From NCBI RefSeq assembly GCF_003144245.1, contig NW_020289983.1, positions 186,001 through 250,000 on the forward strand: 64,000 nt of DNA. The letters are read 5' to 3'. Of the stretch, positions 34,459-46,325 are shown piece after piece (position 1 is the stretch's first letter; the number at the start of each line of letters is the position of its first letter). This DNA is from Jaminaea rosea. Lineage: Eukaryota; Basidiomycota; Exobasidiomycetes; Microstromatales. The position numbers were made by a program, and so were the translations under genes. Under the pieces are notes generated by a model. That model was not told the origin of the DNA and made no database searches. It was given only the letters and a program-made list of their open reading frames with translations.

Positions 34459-35898
34459 ATGTCCACGCTCTCTAGCACCTCAACTTCGTCCTCCTCCTCA
34501 TCTTCGTCGCAGCGCTGGCTCTCCCGAGTCCTCTACCTAGGCACAGGTACATCAGCCCAAGTTCCCGCAATCCATTGTCTCCTCCCTTCCCCCACCACCC
34601 CACGTCGCCCCGGCCCTGCCGAGCCAGAACCAATAGCATGCGCAGCGTGCAGCCACGCAGTCGAAGTTCCCGGATCAAAGAATCGTAGAGGATGCACCAG
34701 TGTAGCCCTAATCGGCGGTGGACGGCCGCGGGCAGATGAACCGGAGGAGCTCCTCCTAATCGACTGTGGTCCCACCTTCTACCCTTCGGCCCTCACCCAC
34801 TTTCGCCCGCATTCCCTCCCGCGAAGGATATCAGGCGTTCTCCTCACCCACGGACACGCGGACGCCGTTCTTGGGTTGGACAATTTGCGCGCCTGGACCA
34901 TGGGAGGATTGCAGAGCTGCGTAGATGTGTATCTGACCAAGGAGACGATGAAGGTTGTGGAGGGGGCTTTTCCTTACTTGGTGGATAGGAGTAAGGCAAC
35001 TGGGGGAGGGGGTGTGGGAGCGTTGAGGTGGAAGGTGATTGATGGGGTGACGCCCTTCAGAGTCGGAGGAGTAGAGGTCACGCCATTGCCGGTACTGCAT
35101 GGATTTGCGGACGGAGGTTCATTTGGCTGTCTGGGATTCAGGGTGGACGGGTTCAGCTACGTATCAGACTGCGTAAGTAGCAAGCGATGAGCGAGCAAGC
35201 AAGCTGGAAAGGCGTGAGCTGACCATACAAGCTTCGATGACGCATCTTAGCATCACGTGCCGCCCTCAACCTCTTCCCTGATCAGCGGCTCACAGACCGT
35301 AACAATCGACAGCCTCATGCCGAGGCGACATCCCTCCCACTTCTCCCTCTCGCAAGCGCTCAGCTTCCTGTTGAGCCTACCGCGAACTGCCTCCACATCT
35401 CAAATGAATGGCACCTCGAATGGTAACAAGGCGGGAACAGAGGGTCAGTTCGAGCTGGGCATTCTCACGGATCTGACGCATCGTCTGGAGCATCATGCCC
35501 TCCAGGAGGACATGGACGCATTTGTGGAGGGGCTGAGGGGATGGGTTGCCAAGAAGAGGGTACAGCAACAGCAAAAGAATAAGGGCCAGGCCAACGGTGT
35601 CGCTGCAGAGCAGTCTCAAAGGCAGGTAAACGGCCGCAGCAAAAAGGCAAAGCGTCACGGAGAGGGGTCTGGTCCTCGCTGGTGGGCACCTGTGTGGGAT
35701 GAAGAGGAGGCGGAGATGCCTGGCGGGGAGGGTAGAGTTGTCCTCAAGCAAGAGGGACGGGACATGGACGAAGAACAGGGGGACGACAATGACAGCATAG
35801 ACTGGGAAACGATCCACGTCCCGGACATCGTCGTCGCTTTTGACGGGATGGTCGTCGATTTTGATCGCAAGACAGGAAGGCCGACTGGATGGCGATGA
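34459..35898 (+). CDS. Metallo-beta-lactamase-fold hydrolase (PhnP/YhfI-like)
   Basis: Exons 34459-35172 and 35251-35898, intron 35173-35250; 453 residues. Zinc-binding core: the motif LLTHGHADAVLGLDNLRAW carries T-H-x-H-A-D as in the phosphodiesterase/PhnP and lipoyl-type MBL group. LLLIDCGPTFY gives the upstream Asp and PLPVLHGFADGG a later His; the spliced junction gives YVSDCHHVPPST, in which Asp is the metal-bridging residue, and TDLTHRLEHHAL near residue 310 supplies further His. A near-N-terminal motif LGTGTSAQVPAIHC is also family-typical, with CAACSHAV as a Cys-x2-Cys pair. Fungal relatives are annotated as putative hydrolases with unknown substrate; I make no closer claim. A Lys/Gln-rich insertion near the C-terminus is likely disordered. 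Confidence 0.82.
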
Positions 35899-36141
35899 GC
35901 CACATAGTCCTCCGAGCATAGCATGGAATGTAGAGCACGCTGATCGGAATCGCACACGTCACCGATGAGAAGAGAAATCGTCGAGATTGGTGTGAGCGGT
36001 ATGATGATGTGTGACAGGGTGGCATGAGAAGAGAAATTGGTGGCTACATGCTGACTCGTGCAGCTGGCCATACCTCTTGTGTGGGGCGGCCCTAAGACGA
36101 AGATGGTGACTTGCTGATCGTTTCGCTTCTTTGTAATCCAA

Positions 36142-37436
36142 TCATCTCCCTGGTTGACTGGAAGAGGAAGACTCAATCTCATCGTGCTCATCTTGTTCCC
36201 CTCCTCGGCTTGCCGCCACTGATCCCTCAGTAGCTCCATCTCCGGATCCAGCGCCCGGTCCATCTTGCGCAGCTGACCCATCACCAGATCCTCCAACTCC
36301 GCTTGGCGCCTCTCCTCGTTGACCCCTCAACATCACGACCGTCCTTTCCAGCTCTTCGATCACTCCAAGGTAGCGTCGATTCTTAGCCTGCGCGCAGCTG
36401 AGCTCCTTTTGAACCATACGGAAGGCGCAGGACTGCGGTGGTAGGCCGGCCATTGTGGCAGTGGTAGGGTGGCTGCTACTGGGCGAGCTGTGGCTGCTGG
36501 CGCTTTGAGCGCTGCAGCTGGGGCGCTGAGCTCCAACATCCGAGGTTGTGTGCGTCTGGCTGACGATGTGGATGTGCGCGCGATCTACATTCTGGCTATG
36601 GCTGTTGGTGGTGAGGGCGCGCGGCTGCTGAGGAGGCGGCATAAGAGCGGCAGCCGTGCCAGGGGACGACCTTGGCGATGATCTGGAGAAGTTGACACCG
36701 CGCCGAGCGTGAGGCGAGCGAACATGCATTGGAGGTGCTGAGCGGCGAGTGGAAGCAGTCGCATTCGTTGTCGAGGCTTGAGTGCCATGCATAAGAGCCG
36801 CAGGCAGCGAGGGGCGGTGTTGAGCGGACACAGGCAGGTCTGTATGCTGTGTCTGCTGCTGCTGCTGCTGCTGTTGGATGGCAGCGATAGGCGAGCGCCC
36901 ATTGGTTGCGAGCGACTCATCATCTATGGACGCAAAGAAGTCGTCCGGAATGTCCTGGAATTGGGACTCGGTGTCGGGGCGTTGAGTAGCTGTTGCTGAG
37001 TTGCCTGGCTGTATGCTGCCGTCATGCTGGCCCTTCTGTGCTTGGGAGGCCAGCGTTGCACCTGACGGGTTATGTAAAGCTGAGATCTGCTGCAGAGAGT
37101 GCGTGCGAGGCGCGACATTCTGATCGAGGGTGTGGAGATGAAGGGGGCGAGTCTTGCTTCTTGCTGATGCGGCGTGAGTGGGTACGAGAAGGTCAACGGG
37201 CTCAGACTCAGCACGGTGCTCTACACAAGTCTGATCGATTCGATCTTCCGTCACTACCACGACATGCTCCCTCCGATCTGAGGCTCACGAGGCATGACTG
37301 GCGCAGGGACACGTCGACTGTTCAAGGCTTGATCATCATTGAATGCTAGGGGTGGGAAGGGAGGAGCTGCGCCGCCGGTGGACGAGCCGGATCGACTAGG
37401 TGGACGAAGCGCGACGCCACTGCTCCGAGTCTGCAT
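36142..37436 (-). CDS. Disordered protein with a short C-terminal coiled coil, unrecognised
   Basis: Predicted 389 residues from two exons, 37436-37289 and 37163-36142, intron 37164-37288 (GTGAGC...CATCAG), total divisible by three. The unspliced frame starting at 37260 is also open, so the 5' end is uncertain. Most of the protein is Ser/Gln/Pro/His-rich, with a polyQ run (CAG-type codons around 36855-36875). Two parts stand out: an acidic-aromatic motif DIPDDFFASIDDESLA, and a C-terminal helix SCAFRMVQKELSCAQAKNRRYLGVIEELERTVVMLR (split here for length: first half Met/Gln/Lys, second Leu/Glu/Arg). The acidic motif is of the general kind found in RPA-binding checkpoint proteins such as ATRIP, but this resemblance is weak. 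Shares a divergent promoter with the CID gene. Confidence 0.55.
36858..36878. repeat. CTG/CAG trinucleotide run encoding polyglutamine
   Basis: Short in-frame run of Gln codons in the disordered coiled-coil gene (minus strand); approximate limits read by eye. Confidence 0.6.
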
Positions 37437-37837
37437 ATTGGCTGATGGGCATGACCAGATAAGCAGATGAGCTTGAGACGGCTAGACGAGGCTGTTGGTT
37501 GGCGAAGTGCGCAATGAGTTGGCTTGGTGATTGGGATGGTAAGACGAACGGGCGGACAGAGACCGCGAGTTGGAGAGGGCGGACTGAGCTCAAATTGAGG
37601 TCGAGTCGACTTCGCGTATCGGACCGGAAGCGGGCAGATGCCGCCGACCTCGAGCAAGACGTCGAGTCGGTCAGCGTTTCGTCCTGTCCTCCAACTTCCC
37701 GGCATCCATTTTACACTATCAGCTTACCAGCAATCGTGCACGCATTCGACGGCTTCCCAGCGTCCGCGAGGGCGTGCTGCACCTAACACAAGTTCGCGGC
37801 CAGTTGCGCGTGGTGATAACGCCCACACTGCCCCGCG
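37437..37837. promoter_or_regulatory. Divergent promoter region, coiled-coil protein / CID protein
   Basis: 401 bp between outward-facing starts. No motif beyond GC-rich sequence is visible. Confidence 0.4.
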
Positions 37838-39751
37838 ATGTCGGCCATCGAGGACTTCAAGAAGGTCGTCAAGGAGGCGATCGCGTCGAACAAGCTCTCG
37901 TCGAGCCGGGTCGAAGCGGTCAAGAAGGCCTCGGCGAGGTGTCTCGACGTAAGTGCGCGCGCTACCTTCAGCTGTTAGAAATCCCGGATCACTCACCTAC
38001 CACCTTTCGTCCGCGCATGCAGCGAGCTCAACTAGCCAGATCACAATTCCTCAAGCTCCACCTTGGGGCCCCGGCATCCTCCAAAATCGTGTCTCTGTAC
38101 CTCTTCGATGCCATCGTCAGGCATGCACGGGACATCATCAAGAAGGATGGCGCAGGCACGGACATCGGGACGGTCCTCCCTAGCGTAGCCAAGGCCGCGC
38201 ATCCAAAGGCGGCCCTTGTCTCGGCGGCAAAGGAGTTCATGAAGGAGATGGCCACGGCTGTGCAGGAAGTGGCGGAGGATACGGCGAAGACTGTCAGGCC
38301 GGACCAGAAGGTGCGCGGCGCGAGACTGAGATGCTGAGGTCCTGGGTACAGGCAGCTGACCACATGCGTTGCTACGCCCGCAGGAAAAGGTCATCAAGGT
38401 CATCGACATCTGGCGCAAGGCGGAGACCTTCGACTCCAGTCTACTGTCAAGCGTAGCAAACTCAGTCAGAGCCGTGGAGTCAAGACGGTCAACACCAGGT
38501 CCTGTCTTTGATAATGGACTGCATGATGGGCACAATGGTAAAGGTCATTATCGTATACGAGATACCCATGGGCAGCTGCAGGGAGAGACAATGAGGCGGC
38601 GAGGAGGAGCAGTCGCTGTTGCAGCAACTGCCTGAAGAGGCGGTCATGGCACGGTCAATGTCGGTACGGGACGAGGAAGAGGTGAGGGCTAGTCCCAATG
38701 GCGACTCATCGTAGCACCTAGACATCACCTCTCCTCGGACCCTTTCAGGCCAAGCCTGCCTGCCGCCGTCAATCGCGGCCCTCCGTTGCCAAGCACTGCA
38801 TCGCTCGACCAAGTCAATCGCTGTACCAGTAAAACGTCATCATACCACTAGAGCTCAAGTCACTAAATACGATACCCCTTTTCTCCTCTCTTCCTTTTCT
38901 CGCATGCCCGCCCGCGCCCGCCCTCCTCGCCTGTGCGACGTCCACGTCTGCTGCTCTCTACGTTCGCGACGGCGTGGGCGCGGTAATCACAGGTCTGAAC
39001 CGAAGCACAACGCCGACAAGTGATCCTCCGCAAGGCGCGTACGGTACGGCGAGTGGCAGCGGCGCAGCTTCGTCAACTGGAGCCGCACCTGGTTTACCGG
39101 CAAGTCTGGCTGCCTTGCTAGGCGCAAATGCACCGCAGCAACAATCTACCCAGCCTCAAGCCCAAGCAGGTGGTGCACAAAGCTTCATGGATTCGCTGAA
39201 CAGCTTGACAGGTGCTCGTGGGCAGCAGCATCAGCAAGCAGCCACGAGCGGCAGCGGCGGCGCCACGGCTGGTCCGTCTTTCGACCTGAGCCAGCTCACC
39301 GCGCTTCAGCAGTATACGCAACAGAATCATCAGCCACCACCAACTGCGGCATCCTCTTCGACAGCACATCAGCCCGTAGCTCAATTTCAATCAAGCTCCC
39401 TACCTTCAGGCGCGCCAGCTCCTTCGACCTCCTACACTCAATCATCAGCAGCTCAATCCACGTCGGCTACCTGGCCCCCTCAACCAGACTCAAGCGTAGG
39501 CGATCTCTCCTCCTTTGATACCTTCAGCTTCGATCCGACTCGTGCGGACAGCTGGCGTACTCTGGCGCAGAAGTGGGCGAATACGTACGGCAACATGCCG
39601 GCCGTGGTGGAGTTGGGAATGAATTTCCGTGAGTACGCACAGGCTGGGGACCTGTGCATAGTCGAGGCTACGGGATGCTGACGATCTGTCCCTATCTGTC
39701 TCACAATCACACAGTGATGTTTCATCAGCAGGCTCAGATGATGATGATGAT

Positions 39752-39782
<31 letters not shown>

Positions 39783-39902
39783 GGAGGAGGTGGGAATGCT
39801 ATGGGCGGCAGTGGTGGGATGGGAGGGGCCGGTCAGTATGGTCAAGCCGGCCAAAGCCAAGGCCAAGGATGGGGAAGCGGCGGCGTGAGTGGCATGATGT
39901 GA
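37838..39902 (+). CDS. CTD-interacting-domain (CID/RPR) protein, Seb1/Nrd1- or Rtt103-like
   Basis: The CID binds the phosphorylated RNA polymerase II tail in termination. Clear exons: 37838-37948, 38023-38310, 38384-about 38502, 38993-39628, 39715-39902. Splicing gives MSAIEDFKKVVKEAIASN, then LHLGAPASSKIVSLYLFDAI, then EKVIKVIDIWRKAETFD, the typical eight-helix CID ending. The segment 38503-38992 is unresolved: a single ~490 nt intron (donor after STPG, keeping phase 1) is possible, but so is a small internal exon. Exon 4 opens with GLNRSTTPTSDPP, which resembles the S-T-T-P-x-G-S-P-P sequence following CIDs in Seb1-type proteins. The C-terminus is Gln/Gly-rich with one conserved-looking patch SWRTLAQKWANTYGNMPAVV. 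No RRM was found, so RNA binding by this protein is not established. Confidence 0.75.
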
Positions 39903-41123
39903 CAATATCCCTTCTCGCTCCCGTCGCAAATACAATAGCTTCTCGCCCTCATCCCCTTGGCGTCGTAGTATTTCGTCGCGTCTCATTTGTGCGACTCGCC
40001 TTACTAACAGGCAATAATCTCCCCACTCGCCATTGTAAGCCTCGTCGCGCGCGTTGGGCTGCGAGAGTGCTAATTCGACCGATGCAGCGGCCTTGGCCCT
40101 GATTCGACTTGCCCGCATACTCGGTGGAGCTCGAGGTCAAGTGAACACGGCGTGAAGTCAAGCTGGCCTCCCGTGGCTTGCCTTGACGACGCGGATGCAA
40201 GTCTGAAATGGCTGCATTCGAGTCGAGACTGAGCCCGCGTCCGTCCGTCCGTCCGTCTCTGCTCGACCTCAGTTCTCTGCGCTCCCTCGCCTCAGTGCGC
40301 AATTGGACCCGCCTGCGTCAGACTGCCTGACGTCGTTCGAGTCGAGTGTCGATAGACGACAGACGACGGCGACGAGCAGCGGCAGCAGCAGCGACGAGCT
40401 CGATGAGAGCTCAGGCACGACGGACTCCCAACACCCAAGGCTCGAGCTCACCAGCTAGCCACCGCCGCACTCGCTGCTCAATCTCTTGTCTCTTTACCAC
40501 GCCTCTTCGACGACTCGAAGTTGAGAGCTAAGCATCAGCCGCGACCCAGTTCGCGCACTCTCGTTCATCCTCGTCGATCTCAAGCAAGGTCGCCCTGCTC
40601 CGCTCATACGCGCGCCCTGCCGCCTTTGCTTGCTCTCGACGCCGACTACGCACCCGCCGCTCCCGCATTCTCTCTCGACGTTGTACACCATCGTTGTGCC
40701 GTTCTCCTCGTCGCCACCATCTCGAAAGGCGCATCTCCACTTCATCCGCACCAGCAAGACAAGGGCCGCTCCGCCTTCACTTCCCGGTCAACGCAAAGCG
40801 TCACATCGCAATCAGCATCCGCCTCATCGCAGCCGCCATCGACGCCGCCGGCGCTGCCCCTCTCGCACGGCTCATCCAAATTGAGCCTTCTCTTTCCCTC
40901 CAGCTTCAACGTTGAGGCACTGAACTGAGGTGCAATCGCCCTCACGGACCTTCTCTTCGCCACCTTCGACTTGAGATCGAAGACTCAGTGGCTCCTGCAA
41001 CCGCAATACAGCCAGGGCAAGAGGGTCGCGCGCACTCTCTGAACCGCTCGCCCATTTCCTACGCTCCTATCTCTTCGTCATCTCTCCCCTCCTCATCGGC
41101 GCCGCCGCATCGTCTTGTCCACG
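39903..41123. promoter_or_regulatory. Long upstream region of the Reg1-like gene
   Basis: 1.2 kb without a supportable gene. The stretch from about 40450 to 41123 is pyrimidine-rich with several short overlapping frames, resembling a long 5' leader with upstream ORFs. It also includes a (CCGT)n microsatellite. A noncoding leader intron is possible but not demonstrable. Confidence 0.4.
40238..40257. repeat. Microsatellite (CCGT)~5
   Basis: Tandem tetranucleotide copies in noncoding DNA. Confidence 0.75.
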
Positions 41124-43778
41124 ATGCTCTCTGCGCCCCAGCCGTATCCGAGCGTGAGCGCTGCGACGCCCGCTCCGGATGATGCGCAGATCGAAAAGAA
41201 GATGCCCTCCATCTGCGTCGACTATCTTTCGCACAATTGGGCTCAAGAAGATGTGTGGCAGAGCTGGAAGGCAATGACGAAGAGGAAAAACGAGGTGAGC
41301 AGCAGTTGCGAGATATCGAGGGCGTGGGAGGGTTTCGCTGATATCGTCTTGGCTCGCCCGCTCGCTCGAACAGATCGCAAACGGCGTGCGTTTGGAGAAT
41401 GCCAGCTGGAGGACATGGGCTAAGCAGCGAGGCAATCTCAAGACCATCAATCCAGAGACTCTCAACTGGTCAGTACAGCTTTGGGAACAGGACTCGCCAT
41501 TGCTAATCGCCTCTTCTCTCCCTCGCACCCTCGCAGGCTCAAAGACAGCGATGTCACTTGGCTGTACGGTCCTCTGCATGAGCATGCCGACCCCGTTCCC
41601 CCACCCAAGGTCGCCTCGACGCAAGATCGTCTGGACCTTGACGACTCCTCGGCCAAGAAGTCGATCCTCAAGCATCGCACCATCGGCGAGATGCTCACTA
41701 CGCCGGGACGCGCAGCCTCGCCCGCCGTCGAGGTGCACATGGACCCCGAATTTGCGCCTTCCAGAGACGCCTCGCCTCAGGGCAGACCACCAATAGGGAC
41801 GACGGTATCGATTGCCTCAGTCAAGTCGGATACCAATCTGGCCGGCAAGATACTCAAGGGCGCAAAGGGCAGCCCACCGGCCAGCGCACGCCTTTTGAAC
41901 CACCCGAGCCTCGAGCGCTCAGATACGACAACTACTGCTGGGTCAGAGGAGAAGCGTCACATCAGCTTCAACTCGCGTGTCGATCAGTGCATTGCGGTCG
42001 ACTATCCAGAGGAGGAGTACGGCTACTCAGATGGCGAATATGACGATGACGAGGAGGATGAGGGTACCCATTCAGACGAGAACACGAGCTCTGGAGAAGA
42101 AGGCGACGTTCTCACAATGAAGTCCAGCCCGAGAAGCGCGAGTCAGGCGAGTCTGTCCAGCCGCCAGTCGAGTCCATCGAGCGAGCATCAAGCCATCATC
42201 GCCAAGCTTGCGCCCACTCGTCTCAAGACGAGCGACACCTACCCTGCTCCCTCGCCCGCAGTCGTCGATCCCTCTGGCTTCACGACGATGCCGCATCAGC
42301 AGCAGAATGGCAGCGCAGCACCTGCGACGTCGATCGTGGGCGGAGGCTCGGCACTCAAGGTCTCTTCGCAGCCTCACGTCGCTGAGGAGCGTAGCATGTG
42401 GGATGACGACCAGCCAGGATCGGTCGACTACTTCAATGCGCCTTACCTCTCAGACCGCGGCACGGGAGGAGGGAATGAGTCGGGGTCAATCGTCACGTCG
42501 CAGGCGGGTGCTGGAGGGAGGGAGCGCAGCAGCTCGATTTCAAGCGAAGGAGACATTGACATTCGCCAGCAGTCCTCGAGCGACAGCGGCTCTGCTGTGG
42601 GCTCATCAGGCTCGTCTTCGGGCGGTGTACCAGCGCAGCCTCGCAGTATTCTGAAGAGGCGCAATTCGCAGCAGCCGCAAGATTCCGTGCCGAAGGACGA
42701 GGTGGCATCCAAGCCTCCGGGCTCTTCGTCTGCCTTTCTTGCCAGCAACACAGACGGCGGTAATGACGGCGGCGTAGTATCAGCCGCTGGAGCCGGCTCA
42801 GCAGCAGCAGCAGGTGCAGCAGCGATTGCTGCATCTGGCGCGGGATCGTCTTCGTACGGGGGCGGGTCCTCTTCGGCCTTGGCGACATCGTACGACTCTT
42901 CGGACTCGCAAGACGACGCAGCTGAGGAGAAGGGGCGTGGTCGCACGTCGCAGCGACTCGGCTCGTCGGCCAGCTACGAGCGTATTCAGGAGGCGGCGCG
43001 TAAGTCCTCGACGGGGGGCAGCACAAGCAGGGGCAGTAGCGTCGCGAGCAGCAGCACGAGTCCTTCGGGAAGTCAGCAGCGGACGTACCACAACGCGTCT
43101 GACAATCTTGGCAGCGGCGGTGGAAGCTTTGGTGCGCGTCGCGCTAGCATGAGCAGCGACGACGATGCGAGCAGCGTGGGGAGCAGCAGCCATGCGTCGA
43201 CCAAGAGGAAAGGCTCCTCCTCCTCACTACGTGGCAGTGGCGCCAACAAGGACCAGCAGTCCGGCTCATCAAAAGGGCTCCCTCCGGCCGGCTCGCAGCG
43301 GCTGAGTGTTGATCTCGACAACTTGCCGAGCAATGACCCAGCCTCTCATAAGTCTGGGACCCAGTCGAGCAAGAGCGGGATGGGCTCCACACCCACCCCT
43401 GGCGCTGGTGGGCCCACACCGCTCAATACGCCCACCCTAGCCCTCGCCCACTCAAGACGTCACGGCTCCTATTCCGGGCAAGACGACGACGAGGATGAGG
43501 ATGAGGACGAGTATTCCTATTACACGACTCGCGACTCGCGCCGTACTGCCTCGAATGTATCAGGCGCCCCGCCTCTCTCGCCCGTCATCCCGCGTCGCAC
43601 CTCGGCCACCGGCGCCCTCGTCGCGCCGTCTGGAGCTGATCGACAGGCAGGCGTGAGGGTGCCACTAGCGGACGATTTTGTAGAGGAGGACGAAGGCGGC
43701 ATCGTGGGCAGGGCCGTCGAGATTGTTAATACTGCGAGGGATTTGATTGCCGCTGTTTGGCCTACGAGGGGTAGGTGA
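41124..43778 (+). CDS. DUF1752/GATA-N (AreA-like) domain protein, Reg1-type PP1 regulatory subunit
   Basis: 835 residues from exons 41124-41294, 41374-41468 and 41537-43778, introns 41295-41373 and 41469-41536. The first ~100 residues form the DUF1752 domain: YLSHNWAQEDVWQSWKAMT, then IANGVRLENASWRTWAKQR, then PETLNWLKDSDVTWLYGPL; each boundary falls at an intron that restores the motif. A second conserved patch, RHISFNSRVDQCIAVDYPEE, matches the Reg1/Hex2 segment next to the PP1-binding site. In budding yeast Reg1 directs PP1 (Glc7) to Snf1 kinase for glucose repression; the same role is inferred. The remainder is a very long Ser/Gly/Asp-rich disordered tail with acidic runs. A C-terminal patch (GIVGRAVEIVNTARDLIAAV) looks helical. 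Confidence 0.88.
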
Positions 43779-44138
43779 GAGGGAAGAGCGGAGAGAAAGA
43801 GATCACACGATTCTCTGCGCTACTCTGCGCTACTCTGCTAGTTTTCGTCTTCTTTGTTTCACGGCTCTTGCGCTTTCTTATGGTTTCGGTCCGAGCATAG
43901 ACTATCACTTGGCTTTCCAATTGAGCAACATCATCATCATCATCACCAACACCAACGCCATCATCGCGTTCTACTCGCTTTCTGCAGTATCTTCCCCATT
44001 CTCCAGCGAACACTTCTCGAGTCTCATCACCCTTTTCGCCTTTGTCCATCTCGATGCGTGGCTCGGTCTTGCGCAGCAATCAGTTTTGCAAGTGGGTGGT
44101 TTCAATTACACAACAGTTCAGTCCCTGCCATTGCGAAT
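43779..44138. other. Convergent 3' intergenic region
   Basis: 360 bp between the Reg1-like and Qri7 gene ends. Contains a short CAT-rich run near 43935 (atcatcatcatcatcacc). No coding support. Confidence 0.4.
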
Positions 44139-45629
44139 TTACAGATCCTCCAGCGACCATTTGCTACGAGGCAGAGCCCCAAAAGCTTGGCGTTGCCGCT
44201 CTTCTCCGCCAGCGAGAGTATCAAGATACCGAAGGGTGCCGACGTGTGCTATCATGGCTGCATTCTGCGAGCAAAGGTCGAGGTGGCGTCAGCCAGTATC
44301 GCTGCGTGTACTCCGTGCGGTGAACTCACATCGACACAAAGCGCCAAAGGCGGGAAGACGAGGTACTTTCCCTCAGCTTGGCTCCATACCTCGCCGAGCC
44401 GTCTACGCAGCTCACCATTGCTCGCCACACCTCCGCTCACTACGAGGTGCCGAACCTCACGCAGCGCGCTGAGAGACTCGCGGGACCAGACTGCATCGCA
44501 AGCCTCGTTAGGATCGAGAGCAAGTCGTACCTTGTCTATCACCTGATCGATGGCCGTAGACTGAAACAGCGCAGCAATGGCCCGCCGAGTGGCTATCGGG
44601 GCTTCACCATCGCCCAGCTGTTGCATCCGTGTCTTCAGGGCGCTCTTCAATCCTGAGTAGGAGAATTCTGGCCGCTTTGCGAAGGGCGAATGCTTCATTA
44701 ATGGCTTCAGCGCTGCGGCTCCTATCTCTTCTCCTTCTTCGCTCCTCGAAGCCGCAAAAGCTTCAAGCGACGCTCCAGGCGAGTTGCGCATCCAGTCTGT
44801 TGGGATCGCGAGCAGTCTCGCCGCTTTGTCGAACGCATCACCGATCGAGTCGTCCGATGTGCTGGCCAGGATTGTATAGCTTCCTACACCGCTGGCCAGG
44901 ACAAGCATTGTATGCCCCCCTGAGAGGAGGAGAGTGAGGAACGGGAAGGTCAAGGGTAACGCTGTCTCACCGCCCTTCTCAGCTTCTGTCAGAAAAGGTG
45001 TGAGCGCATGCGCCTCCATATGGTGCACCGGAATGAGCGGCTTGCCCCAAGCAGCAGCGAGGGTCTTTGCTGCTGTCAACCCAACGCTAAGGCAGCCGTT
45101 CATCCCTGGACCTTGCGTAACGGCAATCGCATCGACCTCCCGGCCGTCGGGGCTGATGTTGCCCTTGCTCAGGCATTCGCGTATTGCGTAGGGGAGCGAA
45201 GCCATGTGATTGTGTTGAGCTACTAGCGGGTGGATGCCAGAGGTAGCGCCATGATCCTGCCGCTTAACGATTGAGGTCAACAGTCGCGGGCCGGGCTTGT
45301 GTGAAGAGGGCGTGGGGAAGGGGCCATCGAGGGTAAGCTTAGAGGTCGAGGCGATCGAGTTGGCAGAGTAGCTTTGCGGCGCAGCAACGATGGCAGCGCA
45401 CGAGTCGTCACATGAGCTGCGGAGGGCAAAGAGAAGGTCTTGTGAGCCGGTGGCCGAGCATCCTTTTCGCTCCCACGGACGATATCACCCTGAATACCCA
45501 CGTCTCGATGCCAAGGATTAATCTCTCCCCGCGCTCATTGACCCAGAGCGGGGACGAAGTGGTCAATCGACGGGTGCTCATCCTAGAGGGTCCAGCGAGG
45601 CTGGCACATCTTGCTCCGCTCTTCAACAT
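44139..45629 (-). CDS. QRI7: Mitochondrial tRNA threonylcarbamoyladenosine transferase Qri7/OSGEPL1
   Basis: Makes t6A37 in mitochondrial tRNAs that read ANN codons. Exons 45629-45502, 45416-44330, 44264-44139; introns 45417-45501 and 44265-44329; 446 residues. Residues 1-30 are basic and hydroxylated (MLKSGARCASLAGPSRMS), a typical mitochondrial presequence, which argues for Qri7 rather than cytosolic Kae1. Splicing restores ILGIETSCDDS at the start, and LCVDNAAMIAH at the end, both ATP/metal-fold motifs of the TsaD/Kae1 family. Also present: VTQGPGMNGCLSVGL, the metal-binding HHMEAH, LLLSGGHTMLV, GDAFDKAARLL and VSGGVASNGELR. Family-typical length and full motif set. The long frame alone starts internally, so the first exon is essential for a correct gene model. 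Confidence 0.93.
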
Positions 45630-46325
45630 CTTGGCAGCCTGCCTCCGCAATAGTGGTAGCGATGGTGACGTGTGGAAAAAGGCGAGGCAGCGGAAAGCGG
45701 AGAAGGCTCTAGCGCATCTTTCTTGCCGTCCTCACCGCGCTCGCTTCTTTGCTCCGCACTCTCACAGCTACCAAGACGGCATTAGATGCCTCAAGATAGT
45801 GACCGATGACGCGGTCGTCAAGGGTCCATCACCTCAGCAAGGCGACCATGAGGACCCGAAGCCTCGTCGTCCAGGCTTGGATGGGGCGACGTGCGAGCTC
45901 AGCCTGGTCATTACCTTCGCCCTGCCGCAACAATTACCGCAGGGCGGGGCTGTGCTCTGAGTAGGTCCGGTCACACCGCTTTTTCGCCCGTATCGCCCTG
46001 AGTGATGATTATTCGTCAGGGACATCAATCGCCCTTAATGAAGGCTGGACTGCCGCTGCCCTGGCTGCCAGGGTGCGATTGCGGGCCGTCGAGCCGACCA
46101 GCCGTTTACCCTGGCGCCGCTGATCCGCCCCTCTCGCCGCCGCCGACCCCACTCTGACTCCTCATTCATCATTCTTGCTCGCAATCACTAGCCTGCTGTG
46201 ATGATGCTGATGGTGGAGCTGATACTGGGCAGTGCAGTACGTCGAAACGTTGCTTTCTTTACCATCGCCATCGCCTCTGGCAAGGCTTCACCGACCGCCA
46301 GCAGCGATATACCAACTCCTTGAAC
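45630..46325. promoter_or_regulatory. Divergent region, Qri7 / Flo8-like regulator
   Basis: 696 bp between outward-facing starts. Overlapping frames (for example 45412-45960 +) are antisense to Qri7 exon 1 and carry no motif. Confidence 0.4.

Noticed and set aside
38541-38635. Alternative frame after the CID exon ending at 38635
   Set aside because: Basic, non-conserved translation; would truncate the protein before the well-supported Gln-rich exons.
40521-40928. 135-codon frame upstream of the Reg1-like gene
   Set aside because: Low-complexity translation of pyrimidine-rich leader; at most an upstream ORF.
43747-44546. Plus-strand frames across the Reg1-like/Qri7 junction
   Set aside because: They overlap the real Qri7 last exon in antisense, start within the Reg1-like 3' end, and carry no motif.
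45412-45960. 182-codon plus-strand frame near the Qri7 start
   Set aside because: Antisense to Qri7 exon 1 and intron; no similarity seen.
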